A stretch of DNA of 64,000 nt from Vespula vulgaris (GCF_905475345.1 NC_066599.1:3412001-3476000); one strand, 5' to 3'; positions 12,985-28,270 are shown, counted from the stretch's first letter. Numbers and translations are program-made. Notes: generated by a model from the letters alone, not told the origin.

Positions 12985-15900
12985 AGCGTGCAAGCGAGAA
13001 GCCTTGGTAATGGCCGTGATTACTTAATTAGCTGCCACTGGAGCAAAGTGCCTATAGGACCATGAGAGACGGGTATATCTGCATCTCTTTTTCTCTCTTT
13101 TTCTCTCTCTCTGTCTCTCTTTCTCTTTCACACACACACACATATATATATATAGTTGTATACACAGACACGTGTATACACATTGCAATCATGTTACATA
13201 GGAACTACGGCTGGGTAACCGTCCTAGCCTCGTGAGCGAGCTTGTGCAACGCACGATACAAGTCCAAGGTTGCCTTAGATCTGATGCAACACGAGAAGAA
13301 CGGCCATTCTCAAGATTAAGAATTGGAAATTAAAATCATCTCTATCTCGTTCCAAAAAGATGTTTATATATTTCTCAGTTAAAAGATATAAAGACAAAGA
13401 GATAGAAAAGAGAGAGAAAGAGATATTATATCTTTTAATCGGATAATTTAAGAAGTTATGATCTAGTTTTCTCGTTAAAAGTTCAGATAAAAGTTATTAT
13501 TTTAATACGTTTCTAGTATATGTGATCAAAGATCGTTTCTTAGATCTAACATTTTATATTTTTTCTTTGCTATCTTACAAAGTAATTTTAGTGATAGAAA
13601 ATAAGATAAAAAGGAAGAAAACGAGAGAGAGAAGAGAGAGACAGAGAGAGAGAGAATTCTTTTGATGTTCAAAAGGAGTATAAAGTGCTTGCACAGATGG
13701 CATAAACTTACTTATAGTATACTATTTCCACGTGTAAGCAAACTCGTAGTCACGTGTGAGATGAATACGCAACGATATATATATATATATACACATACAT
13801 CCATATATATATATATTTATGTGTATATATATATATATATATTATATATGTATATATATATATATATTTATATACAATACATTTACGTACAAATACACGC
13901 ACATATATGCATACAGTTCTTCTTTTTCAGATATCTTATCAGTTTTCTGTCTGTTATATACGATCGTGTATTAACCTTTTTCAAAGTGCTTATATATGCT
14001 TATATTCGACCGACTAGCTCAGTTTATTAATCCCTATAAGAAAAGATTATATGATTATATTTTTATCTTTTTTTTTTATTTCTTTCTTTCTTTCTTTTTT
14101 TATTTATTTATTTCTTTATTTTCTCTTCCGTCGTCTTTCTCTTCTTCTTCCTCTTTCTTTTTTTCTTAGAAAAGTTTCGCATGAAATATAAACTTATTAA
14201 TGAAAGCACAATCGGAATAGTAGAGTCAAAGTTCATTGCCGAGACTTCGTTGCAAGAATAGAAACGATCGATCGATCGATCGCCATTATATACAAAATTA
14301 TTAACGACACTACAAGGGATTTATTAACCGGCAAGAAAACGTTGTTATTACTTCATAGAATTTTATACATTTGGTAATCTTAAATTTAAATGAATTTATT
14401 TCTTTGCTTCTTTTGATGTCATTATAATTACATGTTTGACGAGTTATAACGACATTATATATTATAGTTAAGCCGGTTTTTGATGTAAAAAGATGTGTAT
14501 ATATATATGTAGTAGGTCTAAAAGTTCATAGGTAATTTTAAAAATTGAAATTACTTTCTTTCGAGACTTTTTGGACTTGTATTATAGTTAGTTTTTTAAT
14601 TTTATAAGCTTGCCTGGTAGTTTTACGATTTCAAGAGAAAAAGAAAATGAAGACAAAGAAGAGAAATAATTATCCAAAAATGTTTAAAAGAAAGAGTAAT
14701 TGATTTTTAAAATTATCTTAGAAACTTTTGGCTTACCCTGTATATATATATACACACATATATATAAGCTTACGTCTCTCGATAGCCAGCCATTTTCCTT
14801 ACTGATAATTCTATCTCGATGCTGCTTTCACAATAGATCCGTACGTTCTCGCATTCCATCGTTATATACTATGCGAATTTCTTACTTTATTACGAAGCGA
14901 ACGTGCGAGCGCATTTTTCTCCATCGTAAAAGTGCATCCTTGTTTATAAATTATTCTAATCTCCTTTTATAAAAGAGAAATGAAGAAACACACTCGTTTC
15001 CTCTAAGGACACATTATGAATACTTTCGTTCGCTCAATCTTTTCTTTGATATATCGACCGTTCGTTAATTATTATTAAAAGTAAAATTAACGCGTCAAAA
15101 TTAATCGAATAATACAACAACAATAAAAAAATATATATATATATATATATACACATTTTATTAGACTTTTAAGAGAAATACGTATCGATTTATTATAACT
15201 CTTTTAATTTCATCACGTGACGTTATAAATCTAACGAGTATACTTGAAATTTATATTTGCGCGTGTAATAAATGTTGATTATCAATTAAATTCGTGGCAA
15301 GATATAATAATGAAAATCTATTTGATATTTAACAGGATGTCAGGAGAGAAGAAAAAAAAAAGAAAAGAAAAGAAAAGAAAAGAAACGGGAAAAAAGAAAA
15401 AACAAACATCTTGATTATTTTCTACTCGGAAGAAAATTATCTTAAGTAAGATAAGGATGGAGTACGATAATGAAGAGTAAACGAAAAGAAAGAAAAGAAG
15501 AGAAAAGAAAAAAAGAACCAAATAAAAATAGATATATACGTCCTTGTAATATATAAAGTCTTTACCTGTAAACACCGTAATGTTTGCCACTAGCTCGATC
15601 ACCACAGATCGAACAGAGATGTTTGCTGCCTGACAGAGGGTGATTCGGTGGGTAGGGTGTAACTGCCTTGTTCTGTCCACTTGGCGACGTACTCAAGAGG
15701 TTGCTGTGACAACCAGCAGCGTTGAAGGATCTTACATGTAAAGAAGAGAATAACGAGAATATCTACGGTTATCGTTACGACCCTGGATAATCGGGAGAGA
15801 AAAAAGAAAAAAGAAAAAAAAAAAAAAGAAAAAGAAAAAAAAAATTATTCTGTCACGCACGTACGCACCACGCACTTCTTCTTATTTTTCTCTTTTTCTT

Positions 15901-16609
15901 CTTATCATTTGTAATATATAAAATAGTACGAAATTGTAGGCTAGACGGCCCAAGACATTCAAGATCGTAACGACTTACTATCAAAAATTGAACGAAAACT
16001 ATCCAAGATTTTTTTAACTTTCTTTTTTGTTTCGTTATAGTTTCTTTTCTTTTTTTTTTTATACTTACCCTGGACTGTTAGGACCAGAAGGACTGAAGTT
16101 TCCTGGGTTTATAAGACTAGCCGTGTCGGGTTTGATGTCCAGTGGACTCTGTGGACCTACTGATGACATCGACATGTTACTATTGTCCAGGCTTAACCCT
16201 GAAAAATATAAGAAATATTCTTTTTATTTTATGGATATTTCAAAGAGTGACTTTGAACGAATCCGTCATAATAATAATAATAATAATAACAATAATAATA
16301 ATAATAATCGCAATCATCGTAATCATTATCATCGTCGTCATGATCATCATCGTTAATGTCATCTTCGACGTAGATATGACAAGGTACAAGGCATCTTTAG
16401 CATAGTTTAGAAAAGAAAAGAGAGAAAAAAAAAGAAAAAAACATTAGGATGTTATAAGAGACAATTTACAGTTATAGGAAGAAGAAAAACATGCTGTGTG
16501 AAACGTGAGCGAGAAGTCTCGACAACGTTCACGTGCTAGATCCTCGTTGTCTATCGATCTCTCCCTTTTTCTCTCTCTCTCTCTCTCTCATTCTTACTTT
16601 GCCTGCCTT

Positions 16610-16650
<41 letters not shown>

Positions 16651-18456
16651 CTGTGGTACCTTTCCTGTGTCGGAGAAAGCCAAGGAGGAGGACTCGCTTC
16701 AAGGCCAACGAACATATACGCCATCGAAAGGGACGATCGCTTCGATCAGCACGTTCAGAGAAAGAGAACGTATGCAAACCGATTTTATGGCAGGTGCATC
16801 GACGACCTTGCATCGGAAACTCGATGGTGCTTAAAACTCAACTCGAAAAGAACTCGAAAAGAAAAGAATAGTAGAAATATATACGTACGTATGTACATAC
16901 GTATAACGTCTTTGAAGAAAGTATTCTTTTTTACTTCTTCATCGTTTCTTTCAAATATAATTATTCTATTCCGTCATAACGATAATAATAGAATGGTAAA
17001 AAAATTCTTCGATCGATTTTGATGATTTTAAATATTGAAATTTCTTACGTAATATTAATCTTTGAATTTATTTCAATATTCGAATTTGTTAGGTAAATTA
17101 TTTTGAATATATGAATTTAAATATTCTTTCGCGAGACTGATTAATTAATTTCTAAGATTCATTTCTTTAAGATAGTTAAATTACAAACACATGCGTGTTC
17201 ATAGTTTAATTGATAATATATAAATCTATGTAATAAGAATAATGCCTTGAAGAGTTTCGAGAAAAAATTATTGATCTTTATAATCGTCTAAAAACTTTTG
17301 ACTGTTCTTCTAAATACCGCCCTCTTCCCTCGTTTATTTTATGTATAATTATTAGAATCATTCATTGCGTGGTCTTTTCTTTTCTTGTTCTTTTTTTTTT
17401 TTTTGAACCACCATACTGTGTACCATCTGTTCAGTGAAATTCATAAAAAAGAAAATTGGCAGTAATCGTCAGTGAAGAAAGTTTTACATATGCTACTATC
17501 CATAAGGCATAATGATGAGCAAGTTTCGTGAGCTTGCGAAAAGACTATGGTATTCATTATAAAACCTCTCCCTTTCTTCTTCCTTTTCCTTCTCTACTTC
17601 TGCTATTTTTAAATCGAAGGACAACGAAGATCAATGCACTTGCTTGCACATTTTTCTCTGCTTATTTTTTTTTTCCTTTGATGGATCTATCGATCTATCG
17701 ATGGATTAATTTCCAACGTTAAAGATCCTATTAATTATTAAAAATAATTTCGTTTATATCCATTTAATATCTTTCACAACTGTTCGATGGACAGAAAATA
17801 CAAAAGAATTTATTGTCATAATACTATCGATATTAAAAATTTTATTCCTATTAGGAAATATATGAATATTAATTATTATTATATTTTTTTATACACATTA
17901 CTTTTCAAATTTTATCTTTAAATATTATATATTTCAACTAACTAATTAATTAAATAATTAATTAATTAATTAATTAATTACAATCAAATGATTTCAATTA
18001 TCGTTAACTTCGTAAACCAATTTTAATTCTCTTTCGATTATCATAAAATAAAGATTTTAAAAATTAAAATAAAAAAAAAAGGGAATAAAATAGTCTACAA
18101 ATTGGCGTTTAATAATGGTTTTATCATTCTAATCAACGTTTATTCTACTTTATAATTTACAGAAAACATAATCGATAAGTACCTGAGAAAATGAAATGAA
18201 ATTGTTCGAGTGAGTTTTGAGAAGATATATAAAAAAAAAAAAGAGAGAAAGAGAGAGAAAGAGAGATTATAGATAATTAAAGAGGAAGAAGGATGACAAC
18301 AAAGAAGATAAATGAGATTTTAATTGAACTCGGACGAAACGAGACCGTCGATGAAGGCTGTGTCATCGACGTGGATAATGACCGAGAAAAAGAGACACTA
18401 TAGGGTGTATATCATCAATAAGAGAAACAGAGGAAGAAAGAGATAGACAGACAGAC

Positions 18457-18529
<73 letters not shown>

Positions 18530-19581
18530 TCAGTGTAGAAGAGGGAACGCATTTGTAGTTGTTGTTGTGTTGAAGAGGACGCGTCAAGTGCATCGGTAAT
18601 TCCGTTGACTGACGTCAGATATTTTATCTTTTTCCCTTTTTTTTTTTTCTTCATCCTCTCGAGTTGTGTCTCTACTCACTTTGCAACGATCGATCCTTTG
18701 CAATGATCAAGAGAAAGAGGAGAAAGAGAAGAGGGGGAGAGGCAGGGTACTTGAGCATAGTCTTGAACAATATTTTCTCATCGATACGATCTTAACTTCA
18801 TGTGTCTCGAGAAAAAAAAATAATGATATATAATGTCGATTATACTTTTAACAAAAACGTTGTACACTTTATATACTTTCGATACGATATAATGGAAATG
18901 AAAAGGAAGATTAATTGGTGCGTCGATTAAAAGTTATGCGTGTTATATTGTAATACTTTTATTGAATATTTTTTATTTTTTTTTTGTCTTTCATGTTCGT
19001 TTTTTTCTTTCTTTTTTATTGAATTATCTTAACATACGAACGAATATTAGATTAACGTAGAAATGAATCTTGTAATTTTTAACGTAGGTACGTGTTGTTA
19101 TGTGTAATGAAAAATATATACATATAGGTACGTATGAATATTTATGAAGAGTACCTGAATCGTATATGAACATGATGAACTTGATCATAAAACACATATG
19201 CGTGTATATGTGTGTCTGTATGTGCATGCGTCTGAAAGAGAAAGAGAAAAAGAAAGAGAAAGAGAAAGAGAAAGAGAAAGAGAAAAAGAAAAAAAAGAGA
19301 CAGAAAAAGAGAGAAAAGTGAATATTTTCTTAGCGATTCGATTTGTATCGAGGTCGTAGCTCTCTCACGGCAAACGTCGTCGTCGTCGTCGTCGTTGTTG
19401 TCTATTTCGAGTCGCTGCTCGATGCATGTTTCTCGTCACTGTCATTTATTAAGCGCCAAGCCGTTGCTTTAATTACGCAACGAGTTCGCTAAGCGACGAC
19501 GGAAGGTCGTCGACAGTCGACGACGAGTTTGCGAGCGAGTTGCAACGCTTTCTCATGCGTAAAATCGATCGGATGAGAGTT

Positions 19582-19638
<57 letters not shown>

Positions 19639-20211
19639 TAGATAGATAGTTGAGGGAGGAAGAGAGAGAGAGAGAGAGAGAGAGAGATCGTTGCTGTTTG
19701 ACAAATGAACATTAACTAATGTTGTTTATTTATTATTTTCCTTTTTTCTTTTTTGTGTGTTTTTTTTTTTAGATGGTTCTCGAAAGGAAAAAAATGTATT
19801 TGAAGGGCGAAGTAATTATCGTCGAGCTTATATCATTTTGAGATATTTATTGTCCTTCTTTTTTTTTCACTTTTTCTCTTTGTGTTTTATTTTGATATAA
19901 GTTACTTTGTAATGCGTGGTTTATTGGATTAATTCAATTAGATTATTTCGATTATCTGATGATTTATTAGATCTTTAGATTATTCTTTATAGATATATTA
20001 TAATAGTAAACATAATTAAAAATGATTTTATATGATAATATATGATAATAATTATATAATATCGGGTAATTTTCTAGACAGGGGATACAGATAGTAGATA
20101 GTAGATCATTCTAATCATATCAATCCGCTGATCATTTTTTTTTTTTTTAGAAAATATTATCAATGAAGTTTATTATCAGCCTATTATTTTCAATATTCGT
20201 ACATACATACG

Positions 20212-20255
<44 letters not shown>

Positions 20256-23200
20256 CACACACATATATATATATACGTACATGCATATGTACAGGAAGAA
20301 ATATTAGTAGCATTAGAATTTCTACATAACTTCATTTCTTATCATTAACTTTTCGCTGTTGAAGCTCGCGCCAGTCGCTATCGTTTCGTCGTACTACAGA
20401 CTATAAATGCGACTTTGTGCGAACGCATCAGAGTAAAAGAGAGAGGGAGAAAGAGAGAAAAAGAAAAAGTGAGTGAGTGAGAGAGTCAGAGAGGTAGCTC
20501 GGACGAGGACGAGGACGAGGACGAGAACTGGGCGGGAGTATCTGCAAGGCCAAACCCGGGTGACGGTACACACTATGAAAGGTATATACCTAGATGTATA
20601 TATATATGTGTATATACACACACAAACATATAAGAAAAATGGTAGTCGGGCACCTTGACCAGACGCAAACAGGCCGGTGCAACGTTCGAAAACTTGCCTA
20701 CGTCTTCTAACAGGATGTATCATCATCTATATCGCATAAATTGTCCATAGAATTTCGTCGACACTGATGATTTTTATCGAGTTATCCATTTGATAAAATA
20801 TTTTTTATCTCCCTATAATATCACGTATATACTTACACGTTGAAATATATGTATTTTGTATATATATATACACACACACACACATATATATATATATTAT
20901 TTATTTTTTTCTAAAAAACATTAATTCTTACTTCATATTTGAAGGTTTTAATACATATATTTTTTTTCAATATAAATTATGATTAGTATAGTATATATAT
21001 ATGTAAATATGTAAATATACTCCATACTATATAATTTTCATATTATATTGTATTATTTTATAGTAGGCACGAAACAAAATTGGATTATAGAGGATTAGAT
21101 TAATTTGCATACGCGTATAATATAATTTAATAATAAGCTAATTAAACCTTATCGCTCCAATCAATGGTTATTAACTTTGCCAAACACATTGTTCTTTTTT
21201 CTTTTTGATATTTTGTGTTGACAAAAAATTTACAAGTATTTTTATTAACAAACAAGTGTCTTATAAAAATGATTTGTCATCTTTCCTTAATTTTTTATAT
21301 ATATAATAATTATTAATATTGATAATACGTTATATTTTTTGATAATTGTTTCTTTTCTTTTTTTAGAATCCTTCCTTACGATAACGTTGTTTTTTATAAT
21401 GTAATTAATTTTGTAGCATATTGAAAATTAATCGACGTGATTATTATAAGAAAACGTTTAATAGTAATTTATGATCGAGATTATTCAGTTTGACGTTTTA
21501 ATTAATCAACGGAGCTTTTGATAGATACTTTCTTCTTTAAAAAATTGAAAGATCTTTCATTGAAAAATTAGTAACGTTTTGTCAAAATGATGAGAAATAA
21601 GGATGAAACAAAATAGAATAAAAGTAAGGAGATTAGAAGAGTATTCGATACTTCCTTTAGGGGGAAATAATAGACGTCCCCATATAAAAAAAGAACTTTT
21701 TCTACGAAACGTTTTCTCTATGAAACTTGAGACGGTAATATGGGCGAAAGCAAAAACGAGATACATATGCTAGTAGTCGAAGTAGAAAGTTAATACGATA
21801 AGATGAAATTGTGAAGAGAGGAGGAATCCGAGAAAAAATAAAAAGAAAGATGGAGAATTGATCAATTTATGATATGCGAAAATGCATCATCTATTTTTTA
21901 TTTATATTTTTTAAAATAGACAAATTATCGAACAAATTATAAAAAAAAAAAATCTCTCGCTCATCTCAAAAAAAAAAGAAGTATAAAAATTCTTTAATTA
22001 GCAAAAAAAAAAATACTTTTAATTAAAATCTGATCTTTGAACTTGGAACATCAATTTTTGTTATCTTTTTTCATACGGAAAACTTTTCAATCAAATTATC
22101 GAAGAGCTATGGAAATCTCTCTCGTTCGTTTTCAAAAAAAAATATTTGATTCTTCTTTTATAAAAAAAGAAAAAAAGAAATTAAGTTAACAATTTTCACA
22201 GATTTATTCTCCGATTCGTAAATTAATTCTACGAGAAAATGAAGCGAAGGAATTTATTTTTTTAATTAATTTTTTTTGTTTCTTTTCTCTTTCGTTTTTA
22301 TTAAAAAGAAAACAGAAAAAAAATGGAATAAGTGGAAGCTGATATTGCATGAACGAGCTTATTGCAAATGTTTTTTAATTGTTTATTTTCTATCCTTTCA
22401 TAGATCGACACGTTGAAAGCTGAAGGAAGAGAGTGTACATTGAACGTCAAAGTTCGACCTTAAAAGGGTCAGCCTCTAGGTGAAAAACGTTTCGAGCCGT
22501 GCAACGAACTCCTACGGCGGCATTACAAATGATAAAATCGCGTGGAACATTAGGGTGGGCACGTCCATTAGCATTGGACATTAAAAGCTTCGTGTTTTGT
22601 TTCTTATTTTTTTGTTCTTGACAATATCGTGCCACTAAAATATTATTTCTTCAAAGTAAAAACTTCCATTAATTCCTTCGAAACTTAACAAATTTTAAGA
22701 TATTAAAAATTACAAAAAGCAAAAAAAAAAGAAACATTACAAGAAAAAAAGAATAATAAAGAACGCAACAATTAATTTCTTTTTAAAGTACACGAGAATT
22801 TTTATAATATTCGTCGTTCACGTAGTTAACAAAAAATATATCAAACTCAAGATTATTTATATTTATCACAATTTAGAAACAAATTATATTAAATCGAATT
22901 AAATCGAGGAGAGTTTGCATTAATTGATCCCAAATAAATCGGCTTTAATTTCGAGATATTAAAAAAAAATAAAAAAAAATGAAAGACAACAATAAATTAA
23001 GGTATCTTGAAAATTCATTATTTGTATACCTAATATAATCATACGCATAATTAACAAATGTTAACAGATAGCAATTAATTCTATCAAATTTTTATATTTC
23101 ATAAAAAATTACGAAATTGAATCGAGTAACATTCGTTAATTAATTCCAAGCAAACTACTACCCAATTGCAAGATATTAAAAAAATGCAGGTAAAAATAAA

Positions 23201-24490
23201 AAAAAAAATAAATAAATAAATAAAAAGAATAGAACAGACAAGAAAAGCAGTAAAAGTAAACTCAACGAGACGATCGTCAATTTTTGCAAAATATATAATA
23301 CTTTTCTAATAAAACTGATACAATTATAATATAAATACAATTATTAGAAAATGTTCATAGACATTTAAACACTCGGTATGAGATGTATATTTGGTACCAT
23401 ATTTATATAAAAAAAATTAATTCTAATCGAATCGAATCGAATCGAATCGAATCGAATGGAATCGAATCGAGTTGAGTCGAGCCAAAGAAAGAAAGTAAAA
23501 GAAAACTTCGTCGAAGTCGAGAATATCGCTGGAACATCGAGAGAAGCTGGTAGAACGAGGGATATATAACTCGATGCAGCGAGACTGAGTCGTTAACACG
23601 AGCGGTGCACGTTCCACGATCCAAGGCGCTAAGTTTAGATCTCGATGTGTACGTGTGCATAAGCGGTGAATTAAGAAAATACTCGTTGAATGCATCCAGG
23701 CGGTATAGTATATCTTCTCTCTTTCTCTCTCTTTCGCCTAACACGTTCTCTCTCTCTCTCTCTCTCTCTTTTTCTTTTTTTTCTCTATCAAGATAGATTT
23801 GCGATGAAGAACTAAGGATAACTTTCGATCGGTAGTTAAGAAGTGATCATTAAGCTGCGTCATCGTCAATATTAAGTGATCTATCATCGAGACAAGTCGC
23901 CATTTTCGTTTATCTCTACCGAATTAATATCGACCTACGCGTCATACACTCAAAGAGAGAACAAAAGGCTCATTTTTCTTCGAAGTATTGGCATGTAAAT
24001 GTTATAATTTAAAATTTACATGATACATCGATGTAATGATTAATTATTCTATACCGAGATGATCTTTGACGATCGATTTCCATTCGATCGTGTATCTACG
24101 TATGTACATGTGTTATGTACACAGGACACGTACGTACGTACGTTGTACGTTTTGAAAGAAATATTAGATTGAGATAGTAATTTGTAACTAGAGAAATGAT
24201 TTTTCAATGATCGACGTTACGTACGGAGGACAGGAGACTTTTTACGATGGTGACGTCACCGTCTGACAATTTGAACGCTCTTCCGAAACTGAAAACCAGT
24301 TTCCCGCGCAGAGAGTAGCTCTGCTCTCTCTCTCTCTCTCTCTTTCGAAGGAGGAGGAGGAGGAGGAGGAGGAGGAGGAGGAGAACTAAACGTCTTTAAG
24401 AGCACAACCAAGCCGCCATAGAACTCTTCAATGATCATCTCGAACTCATTTAGACGAGATTTTAAATCCTTCTATATATATATATATTAT

Positions 24491-24523
<33 letters not shown>

Positions 24524-25908
24524 TATATAATAGAAACATACACACACATATCTTTTTTTGTCTTTTTCTTTTATTTCTTCATAAATGATATTCATTTTAA
24601 CGATCCATGAAACTTTTCATTATCTTCAGATTTAAAGCACATATGATTTATGACATTTTTTTAGTGTCACCATTTCTTTTACTTACCCACATATATATAT
24701 ATATATATGCATATAATATGTATATGTATATATATATATATATATGCGTATTTTTTTTCTGCGTGATAAAGTTCTCAAGAGTTTTCTGCACGCCACTGCC
24801 ACCGGATATACCGAATACTTACACAGAGAAAACATTTAACGATCGTTGCATGTGCAACAACCCACGCAAGTGAACGCACATACGTATACAAGCTGAAAAC
24901 GTAGCACGAAAATAGTGGCTGTCCCTGGCGTCCTGAGTCCTTGAAGGCATAAACTTCAAGGAAACCGTCAGGATTTCAAACTTCTTTTGATAAAAGATGA
25001 ATAAACCTTGAGGAGGACGAAAGAGAGGGGAATCTGAGAAGATAAAAAAGCTCGCGGGTCAAGGATCTTTCGATGACGTTCGATAAAAAAGAAACAAAAT
25101 TTTGTTGAACAATTTTCAATCAAAACGATCTATTTAATATAGAACTATCTAAATAAATCTTACCTTCCTAATAATCAAAAGTTTCTATCCTGTGACAATC
25201 GTTGGACCCAAGAAAGACTTAACATAACTTTTCGTAATTATTCCCACAAAAAAAAAAAGAAGAAAAAAAAAAGAAAAAGAAATCGATTTTCATAAATTAC
25301 TTTTCCGTAGCGTCACGTTCGTATTACAACACGAACCTATTAGAAATATCTGAATAATCTTAAATAAAATAAAACATAATTGCCATTTCATTAAGAATAA
25401 GAGATAAAAACTTTTGCAGGATAATCGAATCGTTTCTTCGTTTTCACGTTGGTCGTTTTAATTTTCAAGGTCGCACTACGTTAAAACGTTCTCGATAAGA
25501 AATAAACGTGGCCGAAGGTTAATCGTATACCCACGATATATACGTATACGTACATACGTACGTACATACGCGTATATATGTATGTATACTCGTCGACGAC
25601 GACGAGTTGAACTCGTCCAGCTCGTTTACGCTGGATCGATGAAGCAAGTACACATTGGTTGGGGCCGAGAGCGTAGTATCGTACGGCCCTGAAAGTGCAG
25701 AGGAGGCCGATCTATATGCAGCTGTACTTTATATAGAGCAGCGTGCCATGCACAGGGCAACTTGCTCTGCTACCCGGGTCACCGGGAGAAGGTCACGGGG
25801 TCGCGATTTCATCCTGGCTGCACTTACAACGACGAAGACGACGAACGTAGCCACGTGGGCGTTCAGCTGCATAGTTCTATCTCTTTCTATCTATCTAACT
25901 ATCCTATC

Positions 25909-25988
<80 letters not shown>

Positions 25989-26094
25989 CCCTCTTTCTCT
26001 CTCATGTTACACGTTGTTGTTAGTGTGATTTTCCTATCGCGTGTTTCTTTCTCTTTCTCTTTCTTTCTCACGTTACAGACTGCTAGAGTGATTT

Positions 26095-26136
<42 letters not shown>

Positions 26137-28270
26137 GTTTCTTACTTCCGATCGACCTCAACCTACGCCACTCTCGTGAATATTCCTTATGCTTGAGAAA
26201 TGATCTTTAGAGGTAGGCTTTTTTTATTCATTTACCCTTTAAAAATATTCTATATACGTACGCTCTAATGGTCGATAATATCTCGCTTCTTTTTTCTTTT
26301 CTTTTCTTTTCTTTTCTTTTTTTTTTCTTTATTCTTCTCTTTTCATTATTATCAATTTTCTTTCCCCCTTTGTTAAATGTCATTCATAATAATTGAAAAT
26401 TTCTATGTACGTTCTAATCATTGCTAATATCTTTCTTTCTCTTTTTCTCTTTTTATTTTTCACGTCATATTCATAATATGATCGTTGAAAGTTTTAACTT
26501 TTCGTAATCTCTTCTACGTATGTTCTAATCAATGATAATATCTCTCTTTTTCTTCTTCTTCTTCTTTTTTAGTAACTGCAAATGTTAACCCTTTTGAAAT
26601 CTTTTATGTATGTTTTAATCATCGATATACTGATATTACTCCTCTTTTTCTTTCCCTTTTTTTTCCATGTCATATTCATAGTATAATTATTGAAAATATT
26701 TAACCTTTTAAAATCTCTTCAATGGACTCGCGCTCTCCGATAATTAATAAAATGTCTCTTCTTTTTTTATACTTTTATATTTAAAAAATTTTCATTTCAT
26801 ATCGCATTCATATTAATTGAAAGTTTTACAAACATCGTATCATCTATCTATTACTGAAAAAAGTTCTGAAATGAATTAAAAAAAAAAAAAAAAAAATTGA
26901 ATTTAAAAAGAAAAAAGGAAAAGAAATAAAAAAGAAACAAAGAACGAATATTAAAAACACTTTTCTAAAAGTTAAATGTAATATTTGATGCATCAATATG
27001 ATCGTATACCATACATATCCTCGTGTATTACAACTTCAACCGTTCTTTCATTTCTTTAGTTTCTACAGTCACGATGTAAGGAATAAATTAACATAACAGA
27101 AATGTCCTTGCATGTTGCATCAATATCAGGGCGAAGGCCGTGAGGTTCTCGTGATTTCAAACAGGTAGACGTAGACGAGTGTAAGACAATAGAAACGTTA
27201 GTATTGGTTTATGGTTAAACGTTGCTGGTCTGCAACGAAGCGTGTCCGATCTCTCAGTTACGATTTTACGACAAAATAATAGGGTCGTTTCTTTCTGTAA
27301 TAAAAAAAGAAAAAGAGAGAGAGAGAGAGAGAGAAAAGAGAATATTTTTTCGTTTTTAATTAAAGTACATTCTCAAGGTCGAATAAGATAGAAAAAGAGA
27401 GAAAAGGAGAAAGAAAGAGAGAAAGAGAGAGAGAGAGAGAGAAGAGAAAGAAGAGGAATTTCAATTCTGATAAGATCGAAAAAAATTGGATACTATGTGA
27501 TAACTTATATACATATATAATGTAGCACGTGTTAAACTCTTTTGCTCGTGCACAAATCACGCTCGTGACACACGGTGCAAAAGAGGCGTGCCCGCTGTAC
27601 AAAATCACGTTTTACACCTTGACACGTGCAGACAATTCTTGCACGACTTGCTACGAGCTACGAGAATATCTAACATGTTTCTATTGGTATTCCTACGAGA
27701 AACGTTTTCTCTCTCAATGTTTTATTTATTTTTTGTTTTGTTTTATTTTATTTAATCTTTTTTTTTTTTTTTATAGAAACTTGTGTCATATTCAGAGTAA
27801 ATAATTATAATAACATATATCGTTGTGGTGACACGAAATTTTTGTTATATAAGATTAATAATAATATTATTATCATTATATTAAATAAATAAATAAATAA
27901 ATAAATAAATGTACACATATATATAATAATTAATATTATTATCGCATCATTATCAAGTATAATTTTACACGCGTATCATGAGTACGATCATTGATATAGA
28001 ATTTTTATTATATGAAATATAATAATTAATAATATTGTCGGCTCGTTGATTTGTGAGATTGTTGATTGATGAAATCGTGAGATTTTCATTATATAATATT
28101 TAAATTTTGTAGTAACTCTTTCTCATGTATTTAAATTTATTATGAAATTCTTGAAAATAGTTCATGTCTTATTATTAGCACGAACTTTATATTATATTTA
28201 CAGTACACTCTCGTTGTTACCATCGAGTTTTGATTATCCTATTGAAACTAGTCTCATCATGAGAATCAAG

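Larger units (their letters stand above)
12042..15565 (-). other. usp intron 3 (between the two zinc-finger exons)
   Basis: A 3.5 kb intron that splits the DNA-binding domain. It holds a long (AG)n array, an (AT)n array, a MITE copy and A/T-rich filler. A GC-richer patch at about 13000-13320 has no recognisable reading frame. Confidence 0.85.

Noticed and set aside
17291..17300. A fourth MITE copy suggested by AAAAACTTTTGAC near 17290
   Set aside because: Only one short end-like motif, with no inverted partner or interior similarity nearby.
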